A stretch of DNA of 64,000 nucleotides from assembly GCF_050947875.1 (NCBI RefSeq), contig NC_134570.1:242474584-242538583 (forward strand), read 5' to 3'. The notes below the pieces were generated by a model. That model saw only the letters and a program-made list of their open reading frames with translations, was not told the DNA's origin and did not search any database. This document shows positions 43,576 to 55,022 of this stretch, in pieces (the stretch's first letter is position 1; each line of letters begins with the position of its first letter). This DNA comes from Dermacentor variabilis. Its lineage: Eukaryota; Arthropoda; Arachnida; Ixodida; Ixodidae. The translations under genes and the position numbers were made by a program.

Positions 43576-44718
43576 ATATATATTTTTTCATAAAAGAATG
43601 TGCTCACATGTGCCAAAAATTGTCCCCGGAATACCTGATGTTAACGCTTCCATGTTTTTTGCCTATCTAATAAGTAAAGAAAATATCCCATGAACTTTAG
43701 GACTATATCAGTTTGAAACCAGCAAAGCAGTGCATGCCGCCGATATGAAAAATCTAAAGGCCATGAAATGAACAAGTTGATGACAAATGTGTTAATGAAA
43801 CTTTGTCATTCAATAATCTTGTTCGCATTCTTGTAGATATGCAATGGCCAGGGAAAAATCTCAATGACATTGTCATTTGTTCGAATGTATTACGCAGGAA
43901 CAGTCGTGTGTCCGGTCATGTGTCATGAATAATTGCATCGAAATTTAGTCGCAACAGAGAGCACGTATAAAAAGCTAAAGTATATATAAAAACCTTGGCT
44001 GGCTTTAGTGTCTTGACATGGATGCTTTGGAGTAGGTGAAAAAAAATGTTGATATTTTTTTTATGTGACATGACGGCACGAATGAACCACCACAACGCTT
44101 CGTCTCATCGGACCTCGCTGCTTGCTTTGTCAACTTGATTGATTGATTTATTGATTGATTGTTTATTGGTTTATCTTGCCTGATAGTGTGTTGATTAGGT
44201 TTGTCTCGTTGTATGTTCCGATGTAAGACTTTAGAACTAAAGTCAATGCATTTTTGGCGTCAAATGTTTATAACTACATTCAACCCACAAAGTTCCGCAA
44301 TTGAATATCTGAAACACAACTTTGGAAATGTCAATGCACCTTTCGCATCAAACGTTTATAAATATTTATACCCATAAAGTTTCGGAATTGACATCCATGC
44401 GCCCCATAGATTCCGCGGCCTCCGTGACATGTCGCGGTGAGCCCGTTCGCCATCAAAACGCCCTTGAAATTTGGTGCTCGGATGGGACTCCTTGCTTTAT
44501 GTGACTTCCGGTGCATAGGCGTTGCATCCAGCCCGAGTTTGCAATGTTCGTGGTGAAATGTCTTTTCGAGTGTGAAAAGAACCATTTTAGACAAAATCCA
44601 GAGTGATTTTCGACTACGGAGGTTGTTTTGGTCAGCCGTGCATGGACAGCTCGAAAAAATTTCGGGGAGGGGGGGGGGCTGAAGCCCCATAAGACCCCCC
44701 CCCCCTGGCTACGCCCCT
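43576..44718. other. Right part of the hAT-type element
   Basis: AT-rich with TTGATTGATT repeats at about 44130-44160. A Cys/His-containing minus frame at 44331-44690 has no recognised domain. Near-complementary runs AGGGGGGGGGGCTGAAGCCC and GACCCCCCC.. near 44665-44705 can fold. Confidence 0.4.
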
Positions 44719-44727
44719 GCCCAGTGG

Positions 44728-45547
44728 CGCATACTCGGTGACCCCAGTTGGTGGGAAAGGAATACACTTGGACATATATAGATACTGTAAAGTGGGTGAA
44801 GTATCCAAAGAATGCTAATTGCATTTTAAAAAAAAGAAAGAAAAGCAGCAATTTTCTTGGTGTGAAATCATTTGGTTCTTCGTGACTCATTGGGAGTCAG
44901 AATGAGCTTTGGACCAAGCCATGTTTCTGTATTACAGGATATTGCATTTGGTCGAGAATAGAGTGTGCTAGAATATGGTTGAGTGGTACGAGCGGCCTGA
45001 GCGGTGCATGCTTTGCAGTGAGGCGCCCAATTACTAAAGATATTGTGGTGGTGCTGCAATCAGAGTGAATTGGGCAAGGTCGTGCAGTTGGAAACTGCTG
45101 GTGATTCTGTTTGGCGGGGTCATTTGTACTGCTTTGCGTGCTGCTGTTTGTGATCAGACCGCTCAGATTGTGTTTTTAATTACATGTAACATGTATTTAA
45201 GTCTTAAGAATAAATTCCTTTCTGTAGTCATATTTCCCGCGGTGATTGCGCATGTATTGCGGCCATACTGTCGGCTTTAATTCTGCTGTTATTGTAGTTG
45301 CCTTGGAGGGCACTTGTTTTGCTTGTTCTACAAGCAGCAGGTGTCTCTCGTGTATATTCTTGCGCATTTAGTTTTCCATCAGCAGTTTTTGCGAGCTGCA
45401 GATAAAAAAAAAATGACTGTAAACTTGTTGCTTGCCACTTTAACAAATGAAACATATCTACCTCGTTCAGTTGCCTGTGGCCCTGTCCTCAGACTTACGT
45501 GAAGTATACCGAGAGAAAAAGAAAAATCCAGCGCCGGTCATGTTTGT
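44728..45547. other. Unassigned
   Basis: About 820 bases; no gene or element recognised. Confidence 0.4.
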
Positions 45548-46088
45548 GTCAAATCAAATCAAGTTTATTCATTACAAAAAAAAAAGGAAGCGGTTACATG
45601 TTTGTTTTACAGATGAAGGTCCCAAAGTCAAAGACTGTAACCGGGACCTTTGGTGGGTAATTATAAGAAAAAAATTACAAAGGTGGCAGGACAGAAATAA
45701 AATTTACAAAATGCACACTGTGAGAAACAAAGAGGTGAAGTGCAACAGCAGTAACGTGATTAGGACTACAATGTACAGTATTACAATAAAAAAATACAAA
45801 ATCGGCATAGAATAGTACCTTTAAATTATGTAAAGAAGGAACAGTACAAAATAGAGAAAAATATAATCATCAGACCCAAATGAACATAAAGTAAATATAT
45901 CAGTGTGCTAAGAATATACATATAAAATATTTCCACAGACATAGAAAGCAAGAGAATACATAAAAAGAAGCATTTATAAACAAAACAACTAAAGGCAATG
46001 GAAAGCATGTGAATAGCAAAAGATAAGAAAAACAGTGATGAGAATAAATAAATAATATATTTGGAACCATAATTGCATTGATGCGTCA

Positions 46089-46580
46089 AAAGGAAATCTT
46101 TAAGGGATTTTTGGAAGGCATCGAATGAAGTGATTGATCTTATGTTTGATGGTAAGTGATTCTATAAAGATATGCCAGCAAAACGTGATGTTAGTTCACC
46201 ATAATTAGTACAAACACGAGGCAGTAAAAAATTTATGTTAAAGGCAGACCTAGTTCTGTTGTAGTTATGTAAATCATTTAAGTCAACGAATTCGTAAAGC
46301 AATTGGTTTTTAAGTAACTTGAAAAATAAGATTGTTAAATTATATTGAAACAAGTTCACAGTCGTTAAAATGAGGTGTTGAAGGAGCAAAATAGATGCAT
46401 TTGACTGGTGAGGACTGCTAGTAATGATACGAATGGCTTGATTTTGTAAATGCTGAACTGATGACAGGTGGCAATTGTACGTGTTGCTCCAGGCAGCGAT
46501 TCCATAGTTAATATGACTATGAATAAAAGCAAAGTAAAGTGATAAAAGAGCCTTGCGTGAAAAGAAGGCACATGTTCTTA
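46089..46580 (-). pseudogene. LINE ORF2 C-terminal region
   Basis: In frames following the RT the minus strand reads YFAFIHSHINYGIAAWSNTY, then SVQHLQNQAIRIITSS, LPRVCTNYGELTSRFAGISL-stop-NHLP and SFDAFQKSLKDFLLTHQC. These are the usual C-terminal blocks of CR1/L2-like LINEs. A Trp before NHLP is a stop here. Confidence 0.8.
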
Positions 46581-47054
46581 TTAGAGCACAAATGCCAAAT
46601 GCTGTTTCTTAACCTTGTTAATGTGGGGGTCAAATTTGAGATTAGCATCCAGGAGAACACCAAGGAATAGAACCAAGTCACCGACTGGGATTTGATGAGC
46701 ACCAAGTGTTAACGCTAGTGGAGAAGTTAGTACCCTGTGACCACTATTGAATATTATATATTTAGTTTTTGGGGGATTAATAATTAGGTAATTACTGCAA
46801 CACCATTCTATAACCTCAGTTAGCACCGCATTTAACTTTGATGTTATTGAGATTAATGACGTGTCTGATAATGATAAGGTGGTGTCGTCAGCATATAAAA
46901 CGCAGCGAGATGAATGTAAAAGGTCAGGTAGGTCATTCATGTAAATGACAAATAGTAATGGGCCGAGAATGGACCCTTGGGGTACACCTAAGTTAATTAT
47001 TTTAGTTTGAGAAAGGGCACCCAATACAGAAACCATGTACTGCCCATCCAACAA
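46581..47054 (-). pseudogene. LINE reverse transcriptase (palm)
   Basis: The frame reads INLGVPQGSILGPLLFVIYM, then NDLPDLLHSSR and VLYADDTTLSLSDTSL, the RT boxes with the YADD active site. KTKYIIFNSG and FLGVLLDANLKFDPHINKVK are the thumb. It ends at KKQHLAFVL. Upstream, YGITGPTLTLLKSYL-like residues precede it on the same strand. Confidence 0.9.
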
Positions 47055-47284
47055 ATAGCTTTTTAATAGAGTTAAGGTGGGACCAGTAATACCGTATGCT
47101 TCCTCACATAACAGAATTCGTAGTAATTGGTATGGGTATGTTTATTGGGTTAGACCTTGGGCGCCAAAAACAGTTTTATTTAACTATTCTGTAGACTAAT
47201 CTTTAACCTGTAAGCCACGTTACGTATCTTTTTTTTGCCCCTCCATGCCCCCCCCCCCCCCAAAAAAGCCGGTACTGTAGCCTT

Positions 47285-47495
47285 ATTAGTGGCAATAGTG
47301 TTTATGGCATTGGGCTTCTAAATTAGAGCTCACAGGTTCTATCTAGGCTGCGGAATCCGATGGGGACGAAATGGGAAAGCACACGTGTACTTCTATTTAT
47401 GTGCATGATAAGGAACCCTAGGTGGTGAAAACACAAATGCCGCAGGTGCCTGATAATCATATATCACTGTTGTGCCATTGAAACCCCAGAACTTG
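47285..47495 (+). repeat. tRNA-derived SINE, Ruka-like
   Basis: ATGGCATTGGGCTTCTAAA is a box A-like start and GGTTCTATCTAGGC a box B-like site. The body GATGGGGACGAAATGGGAAA, then TGTACTTCTATTTATGTGCA, GAACCCTAGGTGGT and ATTGAAACCCCAGAAC, matches the tRNA-derived SINE found in ticks (Ruka type), from memory. Age-decayed but complete. Just upstream is a C14 run at 47248-47261. Confidence 0.8.
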
Positions 47496-47926
47496 TTTGT
47501 TTAAAGAAAGGAAGGAAGCTGTGTCCTTTGGTTCTTTTCGAGCGGTTTAATCAAAATGAAATTATTTTCGAGTCTGATTTCTCAGGAAAACAGGTTATGC
47601 TTAAGTTATATTTCAAACCTGGATCTAATGTTGTTCCCAACTGCACGTCAGCTCAACTGAGCAGCTTGTATATACAAATGACCGCTTTCAGGTATCCTAT
47701 GCACTATCATAACGACAATTATTGAGCATTTAAATGAACGGCATGCCTGACGTACACGTAGATGTATATGCAGACTTGCTTCATGCGTTGAAGGAGATAA
47801 GTGTGCTAAAACTTGCACCACTCTGTTTTAATGGGATGAAAATATGGTGAGACTGTCAAAAAAAGTTTTTCTTGCCTGAATCGCCTTAGCAGATTTACAG
47901 GCTGCCCCAAAATAGGATGATTATAT
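47496..47926. other. Unassigned
   Basis: No feature recognised. It ends TTATAT directly before the gypsy LTR. Confidence 0.4.
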
Positions 47927-48346
47927 TGTCACATGGTCGTGACGTCAAAGAACACAGTAGCAATACTGTGAAAGGCAAAAACTAGCTTTTATTGGGCGAA
48001 CCTGTGCCCACAAAACAGGCCACACTTAAAGCGAAACGAGAGCGGCGAACACAGTCGGCGATCGTCGTAAATCTGATCAGCGGGTCAAGCGCGTCGGCTT
48101 TTATAGAGCAGTCGTCGAATGTTCCAGACTAATCGTTCGGACCCGCGTGCCTTCCACAAAGTTCTACACCATTCGCGTTACGCGATGAAATCAGATAACA
48201 CAAGGTTCGGCGACAGCAGACACGCGGATAGAAGCATCGATAACTTTCCAGAAACGTCAGATACATGCAGGCGCGTCCCTCGCTGTGCGATTACAGTTGT
48301 TAAGCAGCGAAACGTGGTCGCCCGATAAAGATAAGTACACGTGTCA
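47927..48346 (-). repeat. 3' LTR of gypsy copy 2
   Basis: 420 bases; minus-strand ends TGACACGTGT and CCATGTGACA. TATAAAA at 48099-48105. The polypurine tract TTTTAAGAGGGGGGTAT stands at 48347-48363. Confidence 0.92.
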
Positions 48347-48447
48347 ATACCCCCCTCTTAAAAAGCATCGACCCGATGCTGCAAACAAGCGAAGGTAATA
48401 AACAAAAGCACTCGTAGCAAAGAAAATAACAAAAATGGCGAAGTTCG

Positions 48448-49294
48448 TCAGCGTCCGTAAAAGGGTTTAAGGCGCACCACGTGGACCACTTCAGATCGTG
48501 CGCGGCGCCGCTGTGAATGCGAAATGCCGTCTGGCACGACCTCATAGTCCAGAGCGCCAATACGTCGGATGACCTTGTAGGGTCCGAAATAGCGTCGGAG
48601 TAGTTTCTCACTGAGTCCTCGTCGGCGCATCGGGGTCCAGACCCAAACACGGTCGCCAGGTTGGTACTCGACGAAGCGTCGTTGGAGGTTGTAGTGTCGG
48701 CTGTCGGTCCTCTGCTGGCTCTTGATTCGCAGGCGGGCGAGCTGTCGGGCTTCTTCGGCGCGCTGGAGATAGCTAGCGACGTCAACATTCTCTTCGTCAG
48801 TTACGTGCGGCAGCATGGCGTCAAGCATCGTCGTCGGGTTCCTGCCGTAAACCAGCTTAAACGGCGTGATCTGTGTTGTTTCTTGCACCGCCGTGTTGTA
48901 CGCAAAGGTTACGTACGGCAGGACAGCGTCCCACGTCTTGTGCTCGACGTCGACGTACATTGCTAGCATGTCGGCGAGGGTCTTGTTCAGGCGCTCCGTG
49001 AGACCATTCGTCTGCGGATGGTAGGCAGTTGTCCTCCTGTGGCTTGTCTGGCTGTACTGCAGAATGGCTTGGGTGAGCTCTGCTGTAAAAGCCGTTCCTC
49101 TGTCGGTGATGAGGACTTCTGAGGCACCATGTCGCAGCAGGATGTTCTCCACGAAAAATTTCGCCACTTCTGCTGCGCTGCCTTTTGGTAGAGCTTTAGT
49201 TTCAGCAAAACAGGTGAGATGGTCCGTCGCCACGACAATCCACTTATTCCCGGATTTTGACGTCGGAAATGGCCCCAACAAATCCATCCCAATG
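48448..49294 (-). pseudogene. Gypsy copy 2 integrase core and C-terminal domain
   Basis: Best kept gene of the window: one frame from the insertion point to 48448. GMDLLGPFPTS (Asp), VLITDRGTAFTAE (Asp) and NGLTERLNKTL (Glu) are all present, followed by YQPGDRVWVWTPMRRRGLSE, YFGPYKVIRRIGALDYEVVP and VVHVVRLKPFYGR, the C-terminal GPY/F-type domain. Only its link to the zinc region is cut by the inserted transposon at 49295. Confidence 0.93.
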
Positions 49295-50905
49295 GACGTC
49301 AGACTCTGGAGTTTTGCAAGACGTGTAGCGCCACCTGCCGGTGCAAAGAGGCAGTAATTAAGTAGTGCGAAGCCCAACTCCCTTGCTAAGTTGCCTATGC
49401 AGCTAGCGACTGCGAAACAACAATTTAACTAGATTTTGGTCCATATGGCGAGCGTTTTGCGCATTTAACACCCAGACAGAGAGCTATGAATTTCTACGCT
49501 AGTCGGACGCGCCTCCGAACTGCCATAAAGCGCTTGCTGGCTCATTCGTCGGACCGATGGTGGAAACGTCGGCAACCGCGACAGCTCAGCACGCTATGAA
49601 GAAACGCCGCAATCGACGCTACTGCTGTGTTGTAAATTGCCATGGACGTGAAGGATGGAATAACAACGTTCAGTTTTACCGATTTCCATTGCGATCGTAT
49701 GAAGGGGAAAGGTGAGAGCGCTGGATACGGGCCATTCAACCTGTTGAGTAATTGGATTACTTGCATTCCCCACAACACAGTGGCTCGCATGAGAAAGTGC
49801 GACAATTTTGTTCTTCTGTAATTCTGTTGCCTAGCCATGACGGAGGACCGTGGTAACCAAGCGAGAACTCAAGAATTTGCAGCCGCCACTTCGTTGGTAA
49901 CTGAAAAAGACAACGTTGCGAACCGTCCTGTGCCATCGATATCTCCACCTTTTAACACGTCCACCTCCGCCTGATTCAACAAGTGGAACGGAGAGATTTG
50001 GCAGGTCAGCTTAACCAAACATTTTGGTTCATTTATGAATTCAAAGTCCTGTTCTAGAGCATCGTTGTATCGCGAGCTCATTTCTACTTTCGCTATTTTG
50101 TATGTCCTGCACCGATACAAGCACGCTTCGCAATGTGCTGAGCCTGCTCGACTGCGTTTTTCAAATGGGAGCAATGAAGTTGTTGTAGGAGCACTGGACG
50201 AGTAATTGCAAAGTAACGCACATGTGTAAAAAAAAAAAAATCTCCCGTCTATTTACATTTATTTGTGCACGCTTGTTGCTCGAAGCATCTGCGAAAAGTT
50301 CAAATTAAGGTATGAACGATGCTGTAGCTCCTGCGAGAAAGAAAGATGCAGCGCATAGGCACTGTAGGAAGCTTCTTTCGTTACGATCTCACGCTATTTG
50401 CTGCCTTGGAAAACATTTTTTGTTTGCTGCCCTGGAAAAAGTTATGAAAGGATACTCACTCTAAATAATTGCGAGACAAAACATTACGATAATATACATA
50501 AAAATATTGGAGATACTTAAGTCTTGTATTCAGGACATATTCAATATGAACCGATTTGAAATGCTTAGATTTTTATGCTGTTATGCCTATAGACAAACCT
50601 GATGCGGTCTGTACTTGCGAATTGCAGCATGCCGTAATAACACTTGAGACTTTATTTTATATTGTACACATACTTCTTACTGCTAAGCTTCCTTTCCGAA
50701 GCGTGGATGGGTGGAAGAAGCTTTCCAGGTCCTTGATATTTAGGAAACCGTGCCTCAACACAAACGAAAGAGAAGGGTCCATTTTGGCATATGCACCTTC
50801 ACTTGCGGTCAGCTCTCCTTGCACTACTCAGTTCGCGCCAAGGCTCCGATGGGGGCGCTGGTGACGGGTTTTTCCGCACTGTTGCCTGGGCAGAGTCTGA
50901 GGTCT
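49295..50905. mobile_element. THAP-domain DNA transposon nested in gypsy copy 2
   Basis: GACGTCAGACTCTGG at 49295 is the inverse of CAGAGTCTGAGGTC at the right end (50891-50904), with one mismatch. Gypsy codons and bases join exactly across it (CCCAAT left, ATCTGCTG right, where copy 1 has CCCAATCTGCTG), which leaves a 2-base AT duplication. The + strand encodes a broken THAP domain. About 1.6 kb; no catalytic domain recognised. Confidence 0.85.
49594..49970 (+). pseudogene. THAP DNA-binding domain remnant
   Basis: From ATG at 49594: KKRRNRRYCCVVNCHGREGW and QFYRFPLRSYEGER, a stop, ERWIRAIQPVE, then after about 100 other bases PSENSRICSRHFVGN and EPSCAIDISTF. This matches the C2CH THAP layout: C-x4-C, FP, W, then C-x2-HF and a final AVPTIF-like box. 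The inserted stretch between VE and PSENS may be an intron or an insertion. THAP domains bind DNA in P- and other transposases and in host proteins. Stops show decay. Confidence 0.78.
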
Positions 50906-51525
50906 ATCTGCTGGAATGGTCGGCCAGAAGGTTTGATCAGCTGTAGTAACCCTGCTGGCCTTGTCGGTGGTGTCTTGCGTCGCTAACAGTCTTGGCATGT
51001 CTTGATGTAATGGGCCACGTCGGCAGTCAGACACGGCCAGTAATACCTTTCCTGTATCCTCGACAGCGTCCGGGAGAATCCGAGGTGCCCAGTGGTTGGA
51101 ACGTCGTGTAGGGCATCGTGTAGTACTTCTGGACACAGTGCTGGTTGTACAACAAGAAGGTAGCTGGCGCAGACTGGTGAGAAGTTCTTCTTCACGACTA
51201 GCTTGCTTTGTAGCATGAACGAAGACAACCTGCGCTTAAATGCCCTAGGGACAACGTCGGTGTTCTCTTCCAAATACTCGACGAGGCCTTATAGCTCCAG
51301 GTCTGCTCGCTGCTGTTTAGTCAAGTCTTCCGCGTTTATTATTCCAAGGAAAGCGTCGTCGTCCTCGTCGTCTTGCGTCGAGGGATCGATGGGGGCGCAT
51401 GATAAGCAGGCTGCGTCAGAGTGTTTTCTTCCGGACTTGTATATTGCGGAGACGTCATATTCTTGCAGTCTGAGGCTTTACCGCGCCAGCCGTCCTGAAG
51501 GGTCCTTTAATTTAGCTAGCCAACG
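50906..51525 (-). pseudogene. Gypsy copy 2 RNase H end and integrase zinc region
   Basis: RSGRKHSDAACLSC-like residues near 51420 end the RNase H. VPRAFKRRLSSFMLQSKL, then ALHDVPTTGHLGFSRTLSRI and YYWPCLTADVAHYIKTCQDC, make the zinc region with both His and both Cys. The frame from 51273 runs to 50983, and the core follows after the transposon. Confidence 0.85.
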
Positions 51526-52572
51526 CTATGTGTGATGGTTCCTGACGACTTTGAATGGCCTGCCATAGAAGTAAGGGCGGAATTTTGCTGTAGCCCAAAT
51601 GATGGCGAGGCATTCCTTTTCAGTCGTAGAATAATTGCCTTCCACTTTTGACAGCGACCGGCTAGCGTAAGATGTCACCCATTCAAGTCCGTCTTTCCTC
51701 TGGTCTAGGACGGCACCGAGGCCTAGGCTACTGGTGTCAGTGTGGATTTCGGTATCGGCGTCCTCGTCGAAGTGTGCAAGTACCGGTGGCGACTGCGTGC
51801 TTCGTTTTAGTTCTTGAAATGCATCGGCCTGCGGCGTTTCCCACTTGAACTCAACATCACATTTGGTTAGATGTGTTAGCGGCTCCGCGAAGCGTGAAAA
51901 GTCCTTGACAAAGTGCCTATAGTAAGCACACATGCCAAGGAATCTGCGCACTGCCTTCTTGTCGATTGGCTGTGGGAACTTTGTGATGGCAGCTGTCTTC
52001 TGCGGGTCGGGGTGTGCTCCAGATTTTCTGATGACATGGCCTAGGAATAGAAGCTCATCGTAAGCGAAGCGGCACTTTTCCAGCTTCAGTGTTAGCCCCG
52101 ATGACTTGATGGTCTCTAATACTGTCGCAAGCCGCCTAAGGTGATCGTCGAAATTTCCAGCGAAGTCAATGACATCATCCAAACAAACAAGACACGTCTG
52201 CCACTTCAATCTAGCTAACACCGTGTTCATGACGCGCTGAAACGTTCCAGGCGCCGAGCACAGTCCGAATAGCATGACCTTGAACTCGTAGAGGCCGTCT
52301 GGCGTGATGAAGGCGTTCTTTTCGCGATCTCTCTCATCGACTTCTATTTGCCAGTAGCCAGACTTGAGGTCCATCGAAGAGAAGTATTTAGCGTTGCAGT
52401 GCCGATCCAATGCGTCGTCTATTCGTGGCAGGGGGTATACGTCCTTCTTCGTGATCTTGTTCAGTCGACGATAATCGACGCAGAAGCGTAGGGTTCCGTC
52501 CTTTTTCTTCACCAGGACTACAAGAGATGCCCACAGGCTTTTCGACGGCTGGATGATGTCGTCGCGCAGCAT
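51526..52572 (-). pseudogene. Gypsy copy 2 reverse transcriptase and RNase H
   Basis: 348-codon open frame. RT blocks: SLWASLVVLVKKKDG, CVDYRRLNKITKKDVYPLPR, FSSMDLKSGYWQIEV, VMLFGLCSAPGTFQRVM and LVCLDDVIDF. The active box reads CLDD where copy 1 has YLDD, which would weaken the polymerase. RNase [17 protein letters not shown] (Asp), YSTTEKECLAIIWA (Glu). Otherwise complete. Confidence 0.92.
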
Positions 52573-52610
52573 TTCGTCGACTTGTTGCCTAATAGCTTCA
52601 CATTCTCACA

Positions 52611-53469
52611 TCAAAACTCGTAAGGGCTCTGGCAGAGTGGTCGAGCGCACTCTTCGGTTATTATGCAATGCTTTGCAACTGGTGTTGGTTGAATCCTCAA
52701 TGACATCGAAATGCAGTCTTTGTATCGTCGAAGTAAGCTTCTCAGCTGTTGTTGCTTAATCATGGGGAGACTTAGATTTATGTCGAAGTCTGGTTCGGGA
52801 ACTATGCTCATCGGAGTAGATGCGGCAGAATCCAAGAGGACAAAGGCATTGCTGATTTCCAGAATTTTCTCGATGTATGCGATCATCGTGCCCTTGTTGA
52901 TGTGCTTGAACTCCTGGCTGAAGTTTGTCAGCAACGCTTTCATGTTTCCTCCATGCAGTCGAGAGATTCCTCTTGCGACGTAAATTTCGCAATCGAGCAA
53001 TAGACGTTGGTCGCCTTCGATGACGCCTTCTACGTCAGCAGGTGTTTCGGTGCCGACCGAAATAACAATGCTGGGGCGAGGCGGGATGCTCACTTGATCT
53101 TCGAGCACACTCAAGGCGCGGTGACCGGGAACGCTCTCCGGCGGTATCACTTGATCTTCCGACAGTGTTATTGACTTCGACTTCAGGTCGATGATTGCGC
53201 CGTGTTGGTTCAGGAAGTCCATGCCGAGAATGACGTCTCATGAAACTGTTGGAGGATAACGAAGTGGCAGGGTAAGTCCGGTCGTGAATGGTAATTCTTG
53301 CCGTGCACATTCGTGTCGGCGTTATGAGGTGTCCTCCAGCGGTCCGAATTTGAGGGCCTTCCCATGTAGTCTTAACTTTCTTCAACTGGGAGGTGATGCG
53401 TCCACTCATGACGGAGTAATCAGCCCCTGTGTCGACTAAGGCAGTGACTGCATGGCCGTCCAGAAGCAC
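52611..53469 (-). pseudogene. Gypsy copy 2 aspartic protease
   Basis: MLLDGHAVTALVDTGADYSV with the DTGA active site. Two single-base losses near 53250-53270 (the GTCTCATGAAACTGTT stretch) break the frame, and the other half resumes at 53222 as MDFLNQHGAIIDLKSKSI. The order is the same as in copy 1. The linker to RT ends at about 52611. Confidence 0.88.
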
Positions 53470-53672
53470 GTCGAGGTCGGTGGTTCATCTTGCATTACAG
53501 TTCAGTCTTGGCGTTAGATCACGGCTGCGTCGCATTGGCCTGTGGCTGATACGTAGCATCGTCAGGTCGTCTTTCGTCGGCGTATTCTTTGCTTCCAGAC
53601 TTCGTCGCGACGGTGGCGGAGGATGTTTGTCAGTTCGACGAACAGCAACTGCACCTCCATCGGTTGCTGCTT

Positions 53673-55002
53673 TTAGTTTTCCGTATATTGGCTCGCAGAC
53701 CGGCCCCGGGCTGGCCCAGTGTATGGTCGGCACTGCGGCGACAGGTAACGGCCTGATGACAGCGTACGGGACGGTCGTTGAGGGCTCCACTGAGTGGTGG
53801 TGAGGTAGTCGGCGATATCGTGAGATCTTTCATCAAGCTGTGGTCGTGGCGCGTTCACGGCGAACTCTCGGAGTCCCATCTCCCGGTATGGGCATCGGCG
53901 GTAGATGTGCCCGGCTTCTCCGCAGTGATAGCAAAGCGGACGGTAGTCAGGGGCGCGCCAAACATCAGTCTTCCTTGGAATGCTGCGTGGGGTGACGGGT
54001 TGGCGTGCTGGCGGCGGGAGTGGTGGCGGACGACGGAACTGTGTCGTCACTGGGCCCTGCCGTGGGCACGGAGGGGGAACGTGACGGCGGGCTACAGCAG
54101 CGTATGTCATCGCTTGTGTCTGAGGCTGCGGCGATTCAGGGGCTACTTCGAGTTGTTGTTGGAGCTCGTCACGGACAGCGCCGGCATTTGAAGCCACTTG
54201 AGGCTGTGATGAAGGGAACAGCTTTTGTAGCTCCTCCCGCACGACCGCTCGGATCGTCTTGCACAGGTCGTCAGTGGCCAGTGACTGAACTCTGGCGTAG
54301 TTTGTCGAGTTAGTGCGGCGGTTGAACTGCCGGTTTCGTATTTCGAGTGTCTTCTCGATGCTGGTGGCCTCGCGAAGAAACTCGTCGACAATCTTCGGTG
54401 GGCGCCATACCATTCCTGCTAAATGTTCCTCCTTTGCACCACGCATCAGTAGGCAGAATTTCTTTTCTTCGGACATTTCTGGGTCGGCGTGGCATAATAG
54501 ACAGCTCATTTCTTCTGTAAAAATTGCGGGGTCTCATTAGGCAGCTGCACTCGGGTTTCTAGTAGTGCTTGGGCTTGTTCTCGGCGTACGACGCTTGTGA
54601 ATGTCTGCAGGAAGCCGCTTCGGAAAAGGTCCCAGGTCGTTAAGGTGGCTTCTCGGTTCTCGAACCAAGTCCTGGCAGCCTCTTCCAATGCGAAGAAGAC
54701 ATGTCACAGTTTGTCGTCGCTCTTCCAGCTGTTAAATGCAGCGACCCTCTCGTATGTCTCAAGCCAGGTTTCCGGGTCCTCGAATGTTGAACTGCGGAAC
54801 GTGGGCTGCTGCAGGACGATGGGGGACGCTTGGGCTGCCATTGGGGTTGCCTTGGCCTTCTTCTTGGTCTTCTCAGGTAGAAGTCCGTGCTCCGGGGGCA
54901 GCTGTTGAAGACGGCGGCTTGCTCGATGGTCCGGGACTATGTTGGTGTTCTCTTTGTGGTCTGGGCTTTGATCACGGTTTGTCGGCGGCATCCGGTACAT
55001 GA
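53673..55002 (-). pseudogene. Gypsy copy 2 gag
   Basis: Starts at 55002 with MYRMPPTNRDQS, as in copy 1. AFNSWKSDDKL, AARTWFENREATLTTWDLFR and FLQTFTSVVRREQAQALLE follow, in three frames. The last frame, 54509-53673, has a Pro-rich linker and a CCHC knuckle, CYHCGEAGHIYRRC. The knuckle and capsid order match copy 1. Confidence 0.88.
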
Positions 55003-55022
55003 ACGAAAAGCACCTCCACCAG

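Larger units (their letters stand above)
38398..44719. mobile_element. hAT-type non-autonomous transposon holding two insertions
   Basis: Ends CAGTGGCGTAGCCAG and, inverse, CAGGGGCGTAGCCAG differ at one base. The flanks CCCAGGGG (38390-38397) and CCCAGTGG (44720-44727) form an 8-base duplication with one mismatch. Both the 8-base duplication and the CAG.GG ends fit hAT elements. No transposase is visible. Inside lie a MITE (38461-39185) and a CR1 LINE (to 43575). A C/G run close to the right end can fold on itself. Confidence 0.78.
45548..47100 (-). mobile_element. LINE 3' half (CR1/L2-like)
   Basis: Minus-strand RT palm and C-terminus with a 3' end (ATGAATAAACTTGATTTGAT on the minus strand, near 45548-45575) and an AT-rich 3' region from 46080. 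The 5' side is cut near 47100. Not the same family as the CR1 at 39607 (YADD against FADD box, different tail). Confidence 0.82.

Noticed and set aside
44140..44170. TTGATTGATT array as a CRISPR-like repeat
   Set aside because: Simple microsatellite without spacers, in a eukaryotic genome.
47285..47330. Functional tRNA gene
   Set aside because: Box A and B are present but there is no cloverleaf; the following body is that of a SINE.
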